Assembly (NCBI RefSeq): GCF_000498095.1
Contig: NZ_AUTQ01000140.1
Span: 42,914 to 76,171, forward strand
Direction: 5' to 3'
DNA from: Pseudoalteromonas sp. TB64
Lineage (GTDB): Bacteria; Pseudomonadota; Gammaproteobacteria; Enterobacterales; Alteromonadaceae
Length of the DNA: 33,258 nt
In this document: positions 24,764 through 33,258 of the stretch, piece by piece
How positions within the stretch are numbered: the first letter of the stretch is position 1
Layout of the letters: each line of letters starts with the position of its first letter
Notes under the pieces: model-generated
What the model was told of the DNA's origin: nothing
The model's input: only the letters and a program-made list of their open reading frames with translations
The model's database searches: none
Translations under genes and position numbers: made by a program

Positions 24764-25546
24764 TTAAAAACTGTAGACCAGTGTAAATGACGTTTCAGTA
24801 TCAGTACTTTCTTTATCATCAGCAACATCTGAGTTGTTAGTGATATTAAAAGCAACTTTCATTTGTAATGAACCATTAATTTTTGCAAGTAATGCGGTTT
24901 CTGAACGCGTTTTTGTGTTTGTATCACCGTATTCAACAGCTACTAGCTGAGTAAAACGAGCGTTATCAGAAATCTGCCAGTTGTAATCTAATTTACCTAA
25001 TGCAATTACTTCACCTTCGAATTCGCCAGCAAGTGAGTTGCCGTTGTCGTCAACTTCAGAGCTATCATTTGGGTATTCAAAGTATTTATAACCAGGACCA
25101 ACTTCAGCATTAAGCCACATGTTCTGTTCGTTCAATAAACGCATACCGTAACCGGCTGAAATTACAGACTCACTTCTATACGCACCAAAGTAATCTGACA
25201 CATGTGAACCATAAATAAATAAATGAGAGTGGTCATCATTTAATTTGTAGTTGCCTTGCGCTGAAATAGAGTACTTTTCATTTGTACGTTGTTTATCTTT
25301 ATTACCAGCATCATCTTCAACTTCATCTTCTTTATAGATGCCGTCTATTTTGTATTCATTATTCCAGTTTTCAAGGTTGTGCTGTACTTTAATGCCACCT
25401 TTAAGCGTGGTTGTTTCAGTATTACCACTGGTAATAATTGCACCTAGTTCACTAGTAACTTCCCAGGTTCTTTGTTTTGCGTCTTCTGCGAATGCGTTAG
25501 TTGTAACTGACGCTGCAACTAAAATTGATAAAAGCTTTAATTTCAT
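24764..25546 (-). CDS. DUF481 outer-membrane beta-barrel protein
   Basis: This 260-residue protein has a signal peptide (MKLKLLSILVAASVTTNAFA, cut before ED) and alternating beta strands. WEVTSELGAIITSGNTETTTLKGGI is the DUF481/YdiY opening, and LVYSF at the end carries the terminal Phe expected of an outer-membrane barrel. Some relatives are called salt-induced outer-membrane proteins; function is not established. A strong terminator follows, separating it from the SLBB/gsp operon. A likely promoter sits about 40-65 bases upstream. Confidence 0.82.
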   Translation of the reverse strand: MKLKLLSILVAASVTTNAFAEDAKQRTWEVTSELGAIITSGNTETTTLKGGIKVQHNLENWNNEYKIDGIYKEDEVEDDAGNKDKQRTNEKYSISAQGNYKLNDDHSHLFIYGSHVSDYFGAYRSESVISAGYGMRLLNEQNMWLNAEVGPGYKYFEYPNDSSEVDDNGNSLAGEFEGEVIALGKLDYNWQISDNARFTQLVAVEYGDTNTKTRSETALLAKINGSLQMKVAFNITNNSDVADDKESTDTETSFTLVYSF

Positions 25547-25582
25547 TAAAAAATAACCTTTGAATAAATGTATATCTATTTT

Positions 25583-25611
25583 ATTAAACCGTTACTTGTT
25601 AGAGCAAGCAA
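25583..25611 (-). promoter_or_regulatory. Candidate promoter of the DUF481 gene
   Basis: On the minus strand TTGCTT (25606-25611) and TTTAAT (25583-25588) are 17 bases apart, 37 bases upstream of the start codon. The -10 matches consensus at five of six places, the -35 only at three. Confidence 0.35.
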
Positions 25612-25735
25612 AACAGCTCATAAATGACGTTAAAAATTTTCATGTAAAAATACTACATATCAAATTCGCCAAGTATGAGCTGCTTTGTTATTACAATAAT
25701 TAAGTAAAACCTTAATCTAATAGGTATTTAAAAAA

Positions 25736-26554
25736 TTAGTCTTGCTTGTGAAAATGAACATCCATTTGCGGAAATGGTATTGTAATATTTGCATCGTCTA
25801 ATGCAATCTTAATATTTTCCATTAAAGACCAGTATGTAGGCCAGTAATCAGCTGAGTTAACCCAAGGGCGCACAACAAAGTTTACGCTTGAATCGCCTAG
25901 CTCATTTACTGCAACAGTATAAGCTGGGTCTTTAAGTAAACGTGATTCTGCATCTAATACAGATTTAAGAACATCTTTAGCTTGGCGTAAATCGGCATCG
26001 TAGCCAACACCAATTACTAAGTCGATACGACGAGTAGACTCTCGCGAGAAGTTAGTAATAGCGCCAGACATTATTTGAGAGTTTGGTACGATAATTACTT
26101 TGTTGTCTGGAGTACGAAGCTCTGTTGAGAAAATTTCGATTTTCTTAACTGTGCCCATTTTGCCGCCTGCTTCAACAAATTCACCTGATTTGAAAGGGCG
26201 AAGTAATATAATTAACACACCAGATGCAAAGTTAGAAAGTGAACCTTGTAATGCTAAACCAACAGCTAAACCTGCAGCACCTAAAATAGCAATGAATGAT
26301 GTAGTTTCGATACCAATTTGCGAAAGTGCCATTAAAATAGTTACAGCAAACACAAGTGTGTACACAATACTTGAAACAAATGAACCAACAGCTTTATCTA
26401 CTTTCTTTTTAGCGAAGCCTTTTTCAGTTAAACCAGAACAAAACTTAGCAATACGACTACCAAGCAGGAAGATAACAAGCGCAATCACAGCTTGAATACC
26501 GTAATGTAAAATTAGGCCTGAGTTACCGTTAAGCCAATTAAGTACTGAATCCAT
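25736..26554 (-). CDS. mscS: Small-conductance mechanosensitive channel MscS
   Basis: This 272-residue inner-membrane protein has three N-terminal helices. The pore-lining TM3 reads LGAAGLAVGLALQGSLSNFASG (about 91-112), followed by VLIILLRPFKSGEFVE, the family's hallmark. The cytoplasmic beta domain includes VPNSQIMSGAITNFS. The C-terminal alpha/beta domain ends near IPFPQMDVHF, normal for MscS. GGAG precedes the ATG by five bases. It releases solutes on hypoosmotic shock, a frequent stress for marine bacteria. It is monocistronic, with no obvious link to the secretion cluster. Confidence 0.94.
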   Translation of the reverse strand: MDSVLNWLNGNSGLILHYGIQAVIALVIFLLGSRIAKFCSGLTEKGFAKKKVDKAVGSFVSSIVYTLVFAVTILMALSQIGIETTSFIAILGAAGLAVGLALQGSLSNFASGVLIILLRPFKSGEFVEAGGKMGTVKKIEIFSTELRTPDNKVIIVPNSQIMSGAITNFSRESTRRIDLVIGVGYDADLRQAKDVLKSVLDAESRLLKDPAYTVAVNELGDSSVNFVVRPWVNSADYWPTYWSLMENIKIALDDANITIPFPQMDVHFHKQD

Positions 26555-26781
26555 ATTTACTCCAAATGTTTATATTAAGCGTTTTTTTCTGCAACGATTA
26601 TACATTAATTTACAATTAATTCTCATTAAATAGTGAATTAATACTATAAAATGAAACATCTTTCTGTTTTTTAGATACATTAATGTGTCGTTATATATTA
26701 GCGAACATTTATAAAACTTTAACTATTTTAGGTAATAAATATTCATTCATTTATTTTTTTTGCTTTTTTTTACTTTAGGGC

Positions 26782-26810
26782 TTCACAAAATTTATTATTT
26801 TATGTATTAT
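26782..26810 (+). promoter_or_regulatory. Promoter of the tRNA-His gene
   Basis: TTCACA (26782-26787) and TATTAT (26805-26810) are 17 bases apart, followed directly by the GC-rich discriminator GCGCGCC, the mark of stringently controlled stable-RNA promoters. The tRNA begins about 28 bases after the -10. Confidence 0.65.
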
Positions 26811-26838
26811 GCGCGCCACACCAACAAAGGTGTGTTGT

Positions 26839-26915
26839 GGCGGTTGTAGCTCAGTTGGTAGAGCCCCGGATTGTGATTCCGGTTGTCGCGGGTTCAAGCC
26901 CCGTCAATCGCCCCA
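26839..26915 (+). tRNA. tRNA-His (anticodon GTG)
   Basis: This 77-base gene folds as a cloverleaf with the extra G at -1 (26839) opposite C73 that marks tRNA-His. The acceptor stem is GCGGTTG/CAATCGC, the D arm GCTCAGTTGGTAGAGC, the anticodon arm CCCGGATTGTGATTCCGG with GTG at 26873-26875, and the T arm CGGGTTCAAGCCCCG. CCA is encoded. The AT hairpin TTTTTACTTT/AAAGTAAAAA just downstream may end transcription. Confidence 0.96.
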
Positions 26916-26944
26916 ATTTTTTACTTTTAAAGTAAAAACTCTTT

Positions 26945-27266
26945 TCCTCGTTTTAAAAATATTCAGTAGTACCTCCTAAATACTAATCAACACCTTAAAT
27001 AATTAAAATCTCCCATTTAAATACAGCTATTAAATCAATGTTTAATATACTTTTAGAACTAAAATACTTAATCAGCGCGCTCTTTTTATGTGATTAGTTT
27101 GAAATAAATATTAAATGTGTAAAATTCAACCTATCATCTAATAACAATTAGTTAACTAATGTGTTTGTATTAATCATATATAAGTACACAAAGTGCTAGG
27201 TTTCTATTTTAAGCACCATTTTTATTGATGATGCGTTCAAACTTTTTATGGGATATAAAATTAAGC
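26945..27266. other. Intergenic region upstream of the TPR/barrel gene
   Basis: AT-rich sequence without a convincing gene. It holds a perfect 14-bp palindrome ATTAGTTAACTAAT (27147-27160), which could be a regulator site for the downstream three-gene unit. No clear sigma-70 promoter stands out; TTAACT inside the palindrome with CATATA 17 bases on is a weak candidate. Confidence 0.4.
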
Positions 27267-28592
27267 ATGATTAAACAGGTATTAGGGTATTTTCTGTGCG
27301 GCTACTTGGTTGTACTCAGTTTTAGCTCAGTAGCTAAAGATGACAACGAATACAATAAATTACTGATTGAACTAAAAGAATTAGTTTCTGAAAAAAAATA
27401 TTCACAGGCTTATCAAAAAAGTAGTGATCAATATCAGTACTTAGGTGAACCTGCTTATGATTTTTTACTTGGAGTTTCTGCACTTAACTCAGACCACACA
27501 TCGCCTGCGGTATTTGCCTTTGAACGTGTAGTAGAAAACAGCCCTAGATGGTTTGAAGCTCGGCTATATTTAGCTAGAGCCTATTTAATGGTCGACAATT
27601 TACCAGCAGCTAATACTCAAGCTTTAATTCTTATTAACTCATCTCAAACATCTGATAGCGTAAAAAGATCAGCGCAATCGCTATTAAGTTCTACAACCTT
27701 TAAGCAACAACAAACTGGACGTTTTTATACCCAAAATGTTGAATTTGCCCTTGGCGTGGACGGTAACGTTAATGCAGGTACAGCAGAAGATACAATTATT
27801 ATTCCTGATATAGGTGAGTTTTTATTATCTCCAGAGAGTAAAAATACACAAGATAACTATGCGCGACTAAATTATAGAGGTAAATACTCACACTCTATCA
27901 ATCAAAAAAGCTTAGTAACTTTAAACATTAATGCTGCATGGTATAAATTTGCTGAGTTGAGTCAATACGACCGTATTAATGCCCAGATAAATGCTGCTTA
28001 TCAATATAATCAAAACGATATAAGTTGGTACGTGCAAGCCGGTGCAGCCCCATTAATGCTTGATGGTGAACTGTATCGTACTGAATCAGCTTTAACCGCA
28101 GGCACTAACTTTAAGCTAAATAAGCAAGTTAATTTATTTGGTTCTGTAACCGCTGGTATAATGAACAATAGGTTTGATGAAAAGCTAGACAACTCATTTT
28201 ATGCAATAAATGCAGGCGCTAGCTATGCAACTAGCCGTTGGTTTCAAAGCTTGAGTGTTAATGCAAAAAATGAAGATGCGGATATAACAGAAGGTGAATT
28301 TAATAGCCGCAATGTTACTAGCTTGTATTACCAAGCTAACACTCAATTAGCTAAGCAATGGCAATTACTGTCAATTGCTGGATACCAATGGATTAATTAT
28401 CAAGATGATCACCCTTTATTTTTACAAGAACGTGCCGATAACCTCTTTATGCTCTCAACAACTGTTCGTTATTTAGTTAATCGCGATTTAGCAATACAGC
28501 TAGCGGCCAATTACCAAGATAAAACCAGCAATATTTCTTTATTCGAATATGACCGTTTAGATATTAATTTAAGCGCTTCTTACTCATTTTAA
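27267..28592 (+). CDS. TPR plus beta-barrel outer-membrane protein, Slam-like
   Basis: The product, about 441 residues, has a signal peptide (MIKQVLGYFLCGYLVVLSFSSVA), a helical TPR-like region (about 25-160, including AFERVVENSPRWFEARLYLARAYL) and a C-terminal barrel (about 168-441) of alternating strands ending LSASYSF. This order, periplasmic TPRs then a barrel of about 14 strands, is that of Slam (DUF560) translocators, which move lipoproteins to the cell surface. A long lipoprotein gene follows two genes downstream, which suits such a role. I start at the ATG at 27267 since the signal peptide begins there; in-frame starts at 27225-27231 would add 12-14 residues. No ribosome binding site is strong. 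A porin with TPRs is the alternative. Confidence 0.62.
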   Translation: MIKQVLGYFLCGYLVVLSFSSVAKDDNEYNKLLIELKELVSEKKYSQAYQKSSDQYQYLGEPAYDFLLGVSALNSDHTSPAVFAFERVVENSPRWFEARLYLARAYLMVDNLPAANTQALILINSSQTSDSVKRSAQSLLSSTTFKQQQTGRFYTQNVEFALGVDGNVNAGTAEDTIIIPDIGEFLLSPESKNTQDNYARLNYRGKYSHSINQKSLVTLNINAAWYKFAELSQYDRINAQINAAYQYNQNDISWYVQAGAAPLMLDGELYRTESALTAGTNFKLNKQVNLFGSVTAGIMNNRFDEKLDNSFYAINAGASYATSRWFQSLSVNAKNEDADITEGEFNSRNVTSLYYQANTQLAKQWQLLSIAGYQWINYQDDHPLFLQERADNLFMLSTTVRYLVNRDLAIQLAANYQDKTSNISLFEYDRLDINLSASYSF

Positions 28593-28604
28593 TTTAAGGT
28601 ACTT

Positions 28605-29741
28605 ATGAAACATTTACTCCCTGTAATTACCACTTTACTGTGTGTGAGCTTTTATACACAAGCAAGTGAGCCTGCTGGTAAAACTATTTTAGCTCGTGGC
28701 TCTGTATTAGCTGTTGATGGAGATTCTGAACTGCAACGAAAGTTACAACGCAGAGATACTATATTTGGTGTAGACCGAATTACCACTGGTGAAAAAAGCA
28801 AAGCCCAATTCTCAATGTCAGACGGCGGTTTAATTGCTTTAAAAGAAAATTCAGAGCTAAATATTGCTAACTACGAATTTGATAGCAATACCCAACAAGG
28901 GTCTGCATCTATTGAGTTACTCAAAGGTGGTTTGCGCTCTATTTCGGGGGTCATTAAAAAAAATGGCGGCTCATATAATGTAAAAACCCCTGTTGGTTCT
29001 ATTGGTATTCGTGGAACTCACTTTGAAGTTCAATTAGTTGATGGCGATGTATTTTTAGCTGTATGGGATGGCGCGATAGATTTAACTTTAAAAAATAATG
29101 ATGTGGTTTCTTTAGGTCACAATGAGGCGTATTCGTTTGCACAAATTACTGCTTCAGGTGAAGTATTAACGACAACCCGTGCAGCAAACGTTTTTGACCA
29201 AAACATAGTCGCTATTGATTCTAAAAGTGATGACGATAAAGAAGAGTCTGAGCAGAGCTCTGTTGCAGAGGTGATTGAACCTGAAATTATAGATATTATT
29301 GAAACGGATTCAGGCATTGCTGATGTTTATTCTGAGCAACAATTTCAAACAGTCAGTAATGCATCTTTAATTGATCAGATTGCACAGCGCCAAGGTGTTT
29401 TTAACTATCAGGCATCAAGCTTTAATGTAGATTCGAGCGCGGGTGCAGTAAGCGATTTTTCTATGATGATGGCAGTCGATTTTGATAATGGTACTGTTCC
29501 TGATGGTGAAATTAGCTTTAATGATGCTAACGGCAATTGGTACGCGGCTTACAGTGGTCTAATTAACCTAAGTAAACTTGATTTAGCCGTTACCTTTGCC
29601 TCCCATGCCAATAACAAAGCTGAAGGTAATGTTGAGGCTATTTTTTTAAATGACTTAGACACAATTTCAGGCAGTTTTAACCTCAACGAAATAAATAATC
29701 CAGATGTAAATGCTACTGGTTCTTTTAAATTAGAACCATAA
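28605..29741 (+). CDS. Periplasmic FecR-domain protein
   Basis: This 378-residue protein has a signal peptide (MKHLLPVITTLLCVSFYTQA, cut before SEP) and an N-terminal FecR domain (about 25-150). The domain includes GDSELQRKLQRRDTIFGVDRI, FSMSDGGLIALKENSELNI, LLKGGLRSISGVI, YNVKTPVGSIGIRGTHFEV and VWDGAIDL. Unlike FecR itself it has no cytoplasmic anti-sigma part. A low-complexity acidic linker follows (about 205-235), then a beta-rich C-terminal domain (about 270-378). It begins 12 bases after the barrel gene and precedes the giant lipoprotein by 39 bases, so the three form an operon. Its role is unknown; a periplasmic chaperone or tether for the adhesin is possible. Confidence 0.78.
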   Translation: MKHLLPVITTLLCVSFYTQASEPAGKTILARGSVLAVDGDSELQRKLQRRDTIFGVDRITTGEKSKAQFSMSDGGLIALKENSELNIANYEFDSNTQQGSASIELLKGGLRSISGVIKKNGGSYNVKTPVGSIGIRGTHFEVQLVDGDVFLAVWDGAIDLTLKNNDVVSLGHNEAYSFAQITASGEVLTTTRAANVFDQNIVAIDSKSDDDKEESEQSSVAEVIEPEIIDIIETDSGIADVYSEQQFQTVSNASLIDQIAQRQGVFNYQASSFNVDSSAGAVSDFSMMMAVDFDNGTVPDGEISFNDANGNWYAAYSGLINLSKLDLAVTFASHANNKAEGNVEAIFLNDLDTISGSFNLNEINNPDVNATGSFKLEP

Positions 29742-29780
29742 ACACATTGGATATAAAGCTTTTATTATGGAGTATTTAAA

Positions 29781-32700
29781 ATGACAGCAAAAAAAATATT
29801 TTTGCTTGGTTCTATGGTGTTTTTGTTAAGCGCTTGTGGTGGCTCAGAAGAGAGCTCAACGCAAGAAGCTGTCCAATCACCAGAAGCGGTTGAAATAAGC
29901 CCACTAGCTGTTACTAGCTATGTAAATTTAGCTGGCGTTATAGCAAGTAGCCAAACCACACAAGCAAAAGTGTTAGGTGCTGTTACATCAAGTAGAGGTA
30001 TTGTTAGTCCAACGATTGCTAATGCACAGGCTAACATTGTTTTTTCACAGGTAAACGAAACAGTGCAAGGTAACGTTTCTTTTTTACTTGAAGCCTCTGA
30101 TACTGATGGTATTGCTGAAGTTAATTTAGTACTCCCTAGCGTAAATAAAAGCATATCGCTTTGCTCTTCTGAATGTGGTTTTGACTATGAACAGTCTATT
30201 ATAGGTCTTAGCCCCGCACTTTATGATGTAATTCCTGGTGAGTTGCGCTTAGAAATATGGATAACTGATACTTTAAATAACCAAGTACTTGCTGATGCGA
30301 TCACTTTTAGTTGGCAGCCATATCAAATTGAAGGTGTAACAGCCCAGCGTAACGGCGAAAATATTAGCCTTTCATGGCAGCCAAATTCAGAACTTAATCG
30401 TTATAACGTTTACCTTGCCACTCAAGCTGGTGTTTTACCTAATAACATTAGTGATTTAGAAAATGGGCAGCAGTTTTTAAGCATTTTAGATACCACATTT
30501 AACGTTACGCAGTCGCTAATAGATAAAAGTTACCAAGTACTGGTTACTGGTATTGATGGCAGTGGTGAAAGTGGTTTTTCTAGCACTATAAATATAGCGC
30601 CAGTTGGTGGAGAACTTGCTTTTTCGCCAGAAGCTACTGCTGATCAATTTCAAACAAATGAAGATCAACCCCTTCAAGGCAACGTATTAATAAATGACAC
30701 AAACCAATACACTGGTGAATTACGCGTAAATACAGATACATTAATATTGCCACAACATGGCACCCTTAATATAAATGAAGAAGGCGATTTTACTTATACC
30801 CCAGCAGCTAACTTTAATGGTGAAGATGCTTTTAGCTATGAAGCTATTAATGAACTTGGTTTAGTAGATACCGCCGTTGTAGAAATTACGATACAAGCAG
30901 TAAATGATACCCCTGTTGCACTTGATAATATTTATAGTATTGCAAATGATGGAAGCTTAGTTGTTTTATCGCCTGGTTTATTGATCAACGATAGTGATAT
31001 TGATCTAGATAGCTTAATTGTAGATACAACCCCTGTTAGCGAGCCTGAGCGAGGAGAATTAACACTTTTTGAAGACGGTAGCTTTGAATATCAAGGCGAG
31101 CAAAACATGCAAGGGGAAGATAGCTTTCAATACAGAATTATTGATACTGAGGGTGCACAAGCAGTTGCCCGCGTAACGATTGTAAGTTCAAACACTAACA
31201 TAGCGCCTATTGCCACAAACGACAGCTACAGTTTACGTGAAGATAATACATTAGTTGTTACAGCCGCTAATGGCGTATTGAGCAACGACACAGACCCTAA
31301 TGATGATAGTTTTTCTGTTGATGAAGATTTTATTGTTGCTCCTATCCACGGTCAATTATTATTGGCGATTGATGGCAGCTTTAGTTATATACCCGATGCT
31401 AACTTTAATGGTGTGGATCAATTTCAATATAGAGCAATCGACTCTCAGGGCGCGACTGCAATTGCAACGGTGACTTTAATAATAAACAGTGAGCCTGATA
31501 ACCCTGTAGCACAAGATGATGCGTATCAATTTAGCAGAAATAAATTATTTGAAGCGACAGTGCAAAATGGTCTGCTAATTAACGATTTTAATATTGAGCC
31601 TGGCGATCTTTTTGTTAATACCACCGCTATTACTACGACTCAAAATGGCGAACTAACATTAAATATTGATGGTTCTTTTACTTATCAACCGAATTTAGAT
31701 TTTGTTGGTGTAGATAGCTTTACTTATTCAGTCTCGAACGATCAAGGTTTAACCGCAACCGCTCAAGTAATATTAAGTGAAAGCGGAGTAAATACCTTCC
31801 CAAGTGCAAATGACGATCAATTTACTTTAGAAGAAGACAGCTCAGCTACATTAATTGATGTATTAGCTAATGATACTGATGCAGATGGCGATGCAATTAC
31901 TATTTCTACTATAGAAAGTACCGTTGGTGAAGTGGCTATTGTTAATGGAGAAATTGAATTTACACCACCCGCTAACTTTTCAGGTGAAATAGTACTAACT
32001 TACACAATTACTGACGGATTTACGGTTGGTACAGTTGGTGCAAATGATACAACAGCCACAGTAACTATTACTGTTACACCCGTTAACGATGCCCCTATTG
32101 CCAATGCTGATTCTGTAACTACGAGTGCAGATTCACCTGTTGAAATTGATGTACTTGCCAATGATAGTGATATTGAAAGGAGCAATTTAACAATTGTCTC
32201 TGCTACGGTTGCGAGAGGCAGTGTAGTTGTTACTAATAATAAGCTCACTTACACACCTGCTTTAAACTCTTCAGGAGTCGAAGTAATCAGCTATACCATT
32301 ACTGATGGTGTAAGTAATGCGTCAAGTACTGTATCTGTTACTATTATTACAACATCGAGTAATAACCCGCCTGTGGTAAATAGCGATTCAGTCACAATAA
32401 ACGAAGATGCAGCTCCGTTGCTAATTGATGTATTAGCCAACGATACCGATCCTAATGGCGACAGCCTTGCTATAAGTGCAGCGTCTGTTGATACTGGTTT
32501 AGTATCGGTGGTCAGTAATAAAATTCAGTATACAGCCAATGCTAATTTTAATGGCGTAGCAACAGTTACGTATACTGCGAGTGATGGTAACGGTGGTGCA
32601 GGCTCTGCAATATTGTCTATTAGAATAACACCGGTAAACGATAGCCCTATCGCTAATGCAGACTCAGTTACAATGGATGAAGATGCAGCCCCTTTGCTAA

Positions 32701-33258
32701 TCGATGTACTCGCCAATGACTCTGACCCTGATGGTGATAACCTCACCATAAGTGCTGCATCAGTTGATATAGGATCTGTATCGGTAGTTGGTAATAAAAT
32801 TCAATATACAACCAATGCCAATTTTAATGGCGTGGCAACAGTTACCTATACTGTAAGTGATGGTAACGGTGGTACAAGCTCTACAGCTTTATCTATTACA
32901 ATAACACCGGTAAACGATAGCCCTATCGCTAATGCAGACTCAGTTACAATGGATGAAGATGCAGCCCCTTTGCTAATCGATGTACTCGCCAATGACTCTG
33001 ACCCTGATGGTGATAACCTCACCATAAGTGCTGCATCAGTTGATATAGGATCTGTATCGGTAGTTGGTAATAAAATTCAATATACAACCAATGCCAATTT
33101 TAATGGCGTGGCAACAGTTACCTATACTGTAAGTGATGGTAACGGTGGTACAAGCTCTACAGCTTTATCTATTACAATAACACCGGTAAACGATAGCCCT
33201 ATCGCTAATGCAGACTCAGTTACAATGGATGAAGATGCAGCCCCTTTGCTAATCGATG
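29781..33258 (+). CDS. Giant repetitive lipoprotein adhesin, N-terminal part
   Basis: From an ATG at 29781 (TGGAG nine bases upstream) the frame stays open to the window edge, at least 1,159 residues. The start MTAKKIFLLGSMVFLLSAC is a lipoprotein signal with Cys19 and Gly-Gly after it, so retention at the inner membrane is not forced by an Asp at +2. An Ig-like region (about 30-185), a fibronectin-III-like domain (about 190-270) and at least nine cadherin-like repeats follow. The repeats carry motifs such as VDVLANDTDxDGD, FTYTPxANFNGxDxFxY and ITVTPVNDAP, calcium-binding in related adhesins. It follows the Slam-like and FecR genes. Such length and design suit cell or surface attachment. C-terminus unseen. 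Confidence 0.85.
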   Translation, partial: MTAKKIFLLGSMVFLLSACGGSEESSTQEAVQSPEAVEISPLAVTSYVNLAGVIASSQTTQAKVLGAVTSSRGIVSPTIANAQANIVFSQVNETVQGNVSFLLEASDTDGIAEVNLVLPSVNKSISLCSSECGFDYEQSIIGLSPALYDVIPGELRLEIWITDTLNNQVLADAITFSWQPYQIEGVTAQRNGENISLSWQPNSELNRYNVYLATQAGVLPNNISDLENGQQFLSILDTTFNVTQSLIDKSYQVLVTGIDGSGESGFSSTINIAPVGGELAFSPEATADQFQTNEDQPLQGNVLINDTNQYTGELRVNTDTLILPQHGTLNINEEGDFTYTPAANFNGEDAFSYEAINELGLVDTAVVEITIQAVNDTPVALDNIYSIANDGSLVVLSPGLLINDSDIDLDSLIVDTTPVSEPERGELTLFEDGSFEYQGEQNMQGEDSFQYRIIDTEGAQAVARVTIVSSNTNIAPIATNDSYSLREDNTLVVTAANGVLSNDTDPNDDSFSVDEDFIVAPIHGQLLLAIDGSFSYIPDANFNGVDQFQYRAIDSQGATAIATVTLIINSEPDNPVAQDDAYQFSRNKLFEATVQNGLLINDFNIEPGDLFVNTTAITTTQNGELTLNIDGSFTYQPNLDFVGVDSFTYSVSNDQGLTATAQVILSESGVNTFPSANDDQFTLEEDSSATLIDVLANDTDADGDAITISTIESTVGEVAIVNGEIEFTPPANFSGEIVLTYTITDGFTVGTVGANDTTATVTITVTPVNDAPIANADSVTTSADSPVEIDVLANDSDIERSNLTIVSATVARGSVVVTNNKLTYTPALNSSGVEVISYTITDGVSNASSTVSVTIITTSSNNPPVVNSDSVTINEDAAPLLIDVLANDTDPNGDSLAISAASVDTGLVSVVSNKIQYTANANFNGVATVTYTASDGNGGAGSAILSIRITPVNDSPIANADSVTMDEDAAPLLIDVLANDSDPDGDNLTISAASVDIGSVSVVGNKIQYTTNANFNGVATVTYTVSDGNGGTSSTALSITITPVNDSPIANADSVTMDEDAAPLLIDVLANDSDPDGDNLTISAASVDIGSVSVVGNKIQYTTNANFNGVATVTYTVSDGNGGTSSTALSITITPVNDSPIANADSVTMDEDAAPLLID
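32634..33258 (+). repeat. 276-bp tandem repeats (92 residues) inside the adhesin
   Basis: The block starting GTAAACGATAGCCCT at 32634 recurs at 32910 and 33186, a period of exactly 276 bp. I see no differences between the first two copies, and the third is identical as far as the window goes. The preceding unit (about 32358-32633) is of the same length but clearly diverged. Each unit encodes one cadherin-like domain. Confidence 0.95.

Noticed and set aside
29918..32749. Minus-strand open frames opposite the giant adhesin
   Set aside because: Their Leu/Ser/Thr/Val-rich sequences repeat with the period of the adhesin repeats, showing that they are shadows of the plus-strand gene.
29781..33258. 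Type I-secreted RTX adhesin of the LapA kind
   Set aside because: The visible N-terminus has a lipoprotein signal with Cys19 rather than a retention module, and no type I secretion genes are nearby. The unseen C-terminus could still change this view.
32358..33258. CRISPR-like array
   Set aside because: The repeats are 276 bp, contiguous, in frame with a protein and encode cadherin-like domains. There are no short repeats with unique spacers and no cas genes.

Overview
The window is AT-rich DNA from a marine gammaproteobacterium, most likely Pseudoalteromonas or a close relative in Alteromonadales. The basis is gene content (a WecA-type initiating transferase, a complete gsp-type cluster, DUF481 and MscS genes, a tRNA-His with encoded CCA), low GC and the style of the envelope proteins. 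This is inference from protein character, not from a database match.

Layout. Positions 1-1829 (minus) hold the start of a polysaccharide flippase and a wecA-like gene. Positions 1830-3174 are non-coding apart from a decayed IS3-family transposase fragment. An acyltransferase gene (plus, 3175-4260) converges on a five-gene minus-strand unit (9638 down to 4234): a TPR protein with an apparent SET methyltransferase domain, a GT-A-like glycosyltransferase, a sulfotransferase, a flippase and a second sulfotransferase. Just upstream of that unit, separated only by a terminator hairpin, lies a gene for a secreted protein with S-layer character (9711-11417). It has a strong promoter, a structured leader and a canonical EF-hand calcium loop. 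Upstream again is an eleven-gene type II secretion cluster in the order G-E-F-H-I-J-K-L-M-C-D (21918 down to 11856), led by a 906-residue SLBB-domain export protein. A DUF481 outer-membrane protein gene and an mscS gene precede it.

The right end is on the plus strand: tRNA-His, then three genes for a TPR/beta-barrel outer-membrane protein resembling a Slam translocator, a FecR-domain periplasmic protein, and a very long lipoprotein adhesin of cadherin-like repeats that runs off the window. Its last visible repeats are identical at the DNA level.

How it may work together. I read 4234-24656 as one biogenesis island for a surface layer: a dedicated type II system with a lipoprotein secretin exports the abundant protein, while SET, glycosyltransferase, flippase and sulfotransferase products modify it or build a sulfated glycan that anchors or decorates it. 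I recall reports of an S-layer protein (Slr4) in Pseudoalteromonas, and this gene may belong to that family, but I cannot confirm that here. The 27-33 kb region looks like an independent surface-adhesin system with its own outer-membrane exporter.
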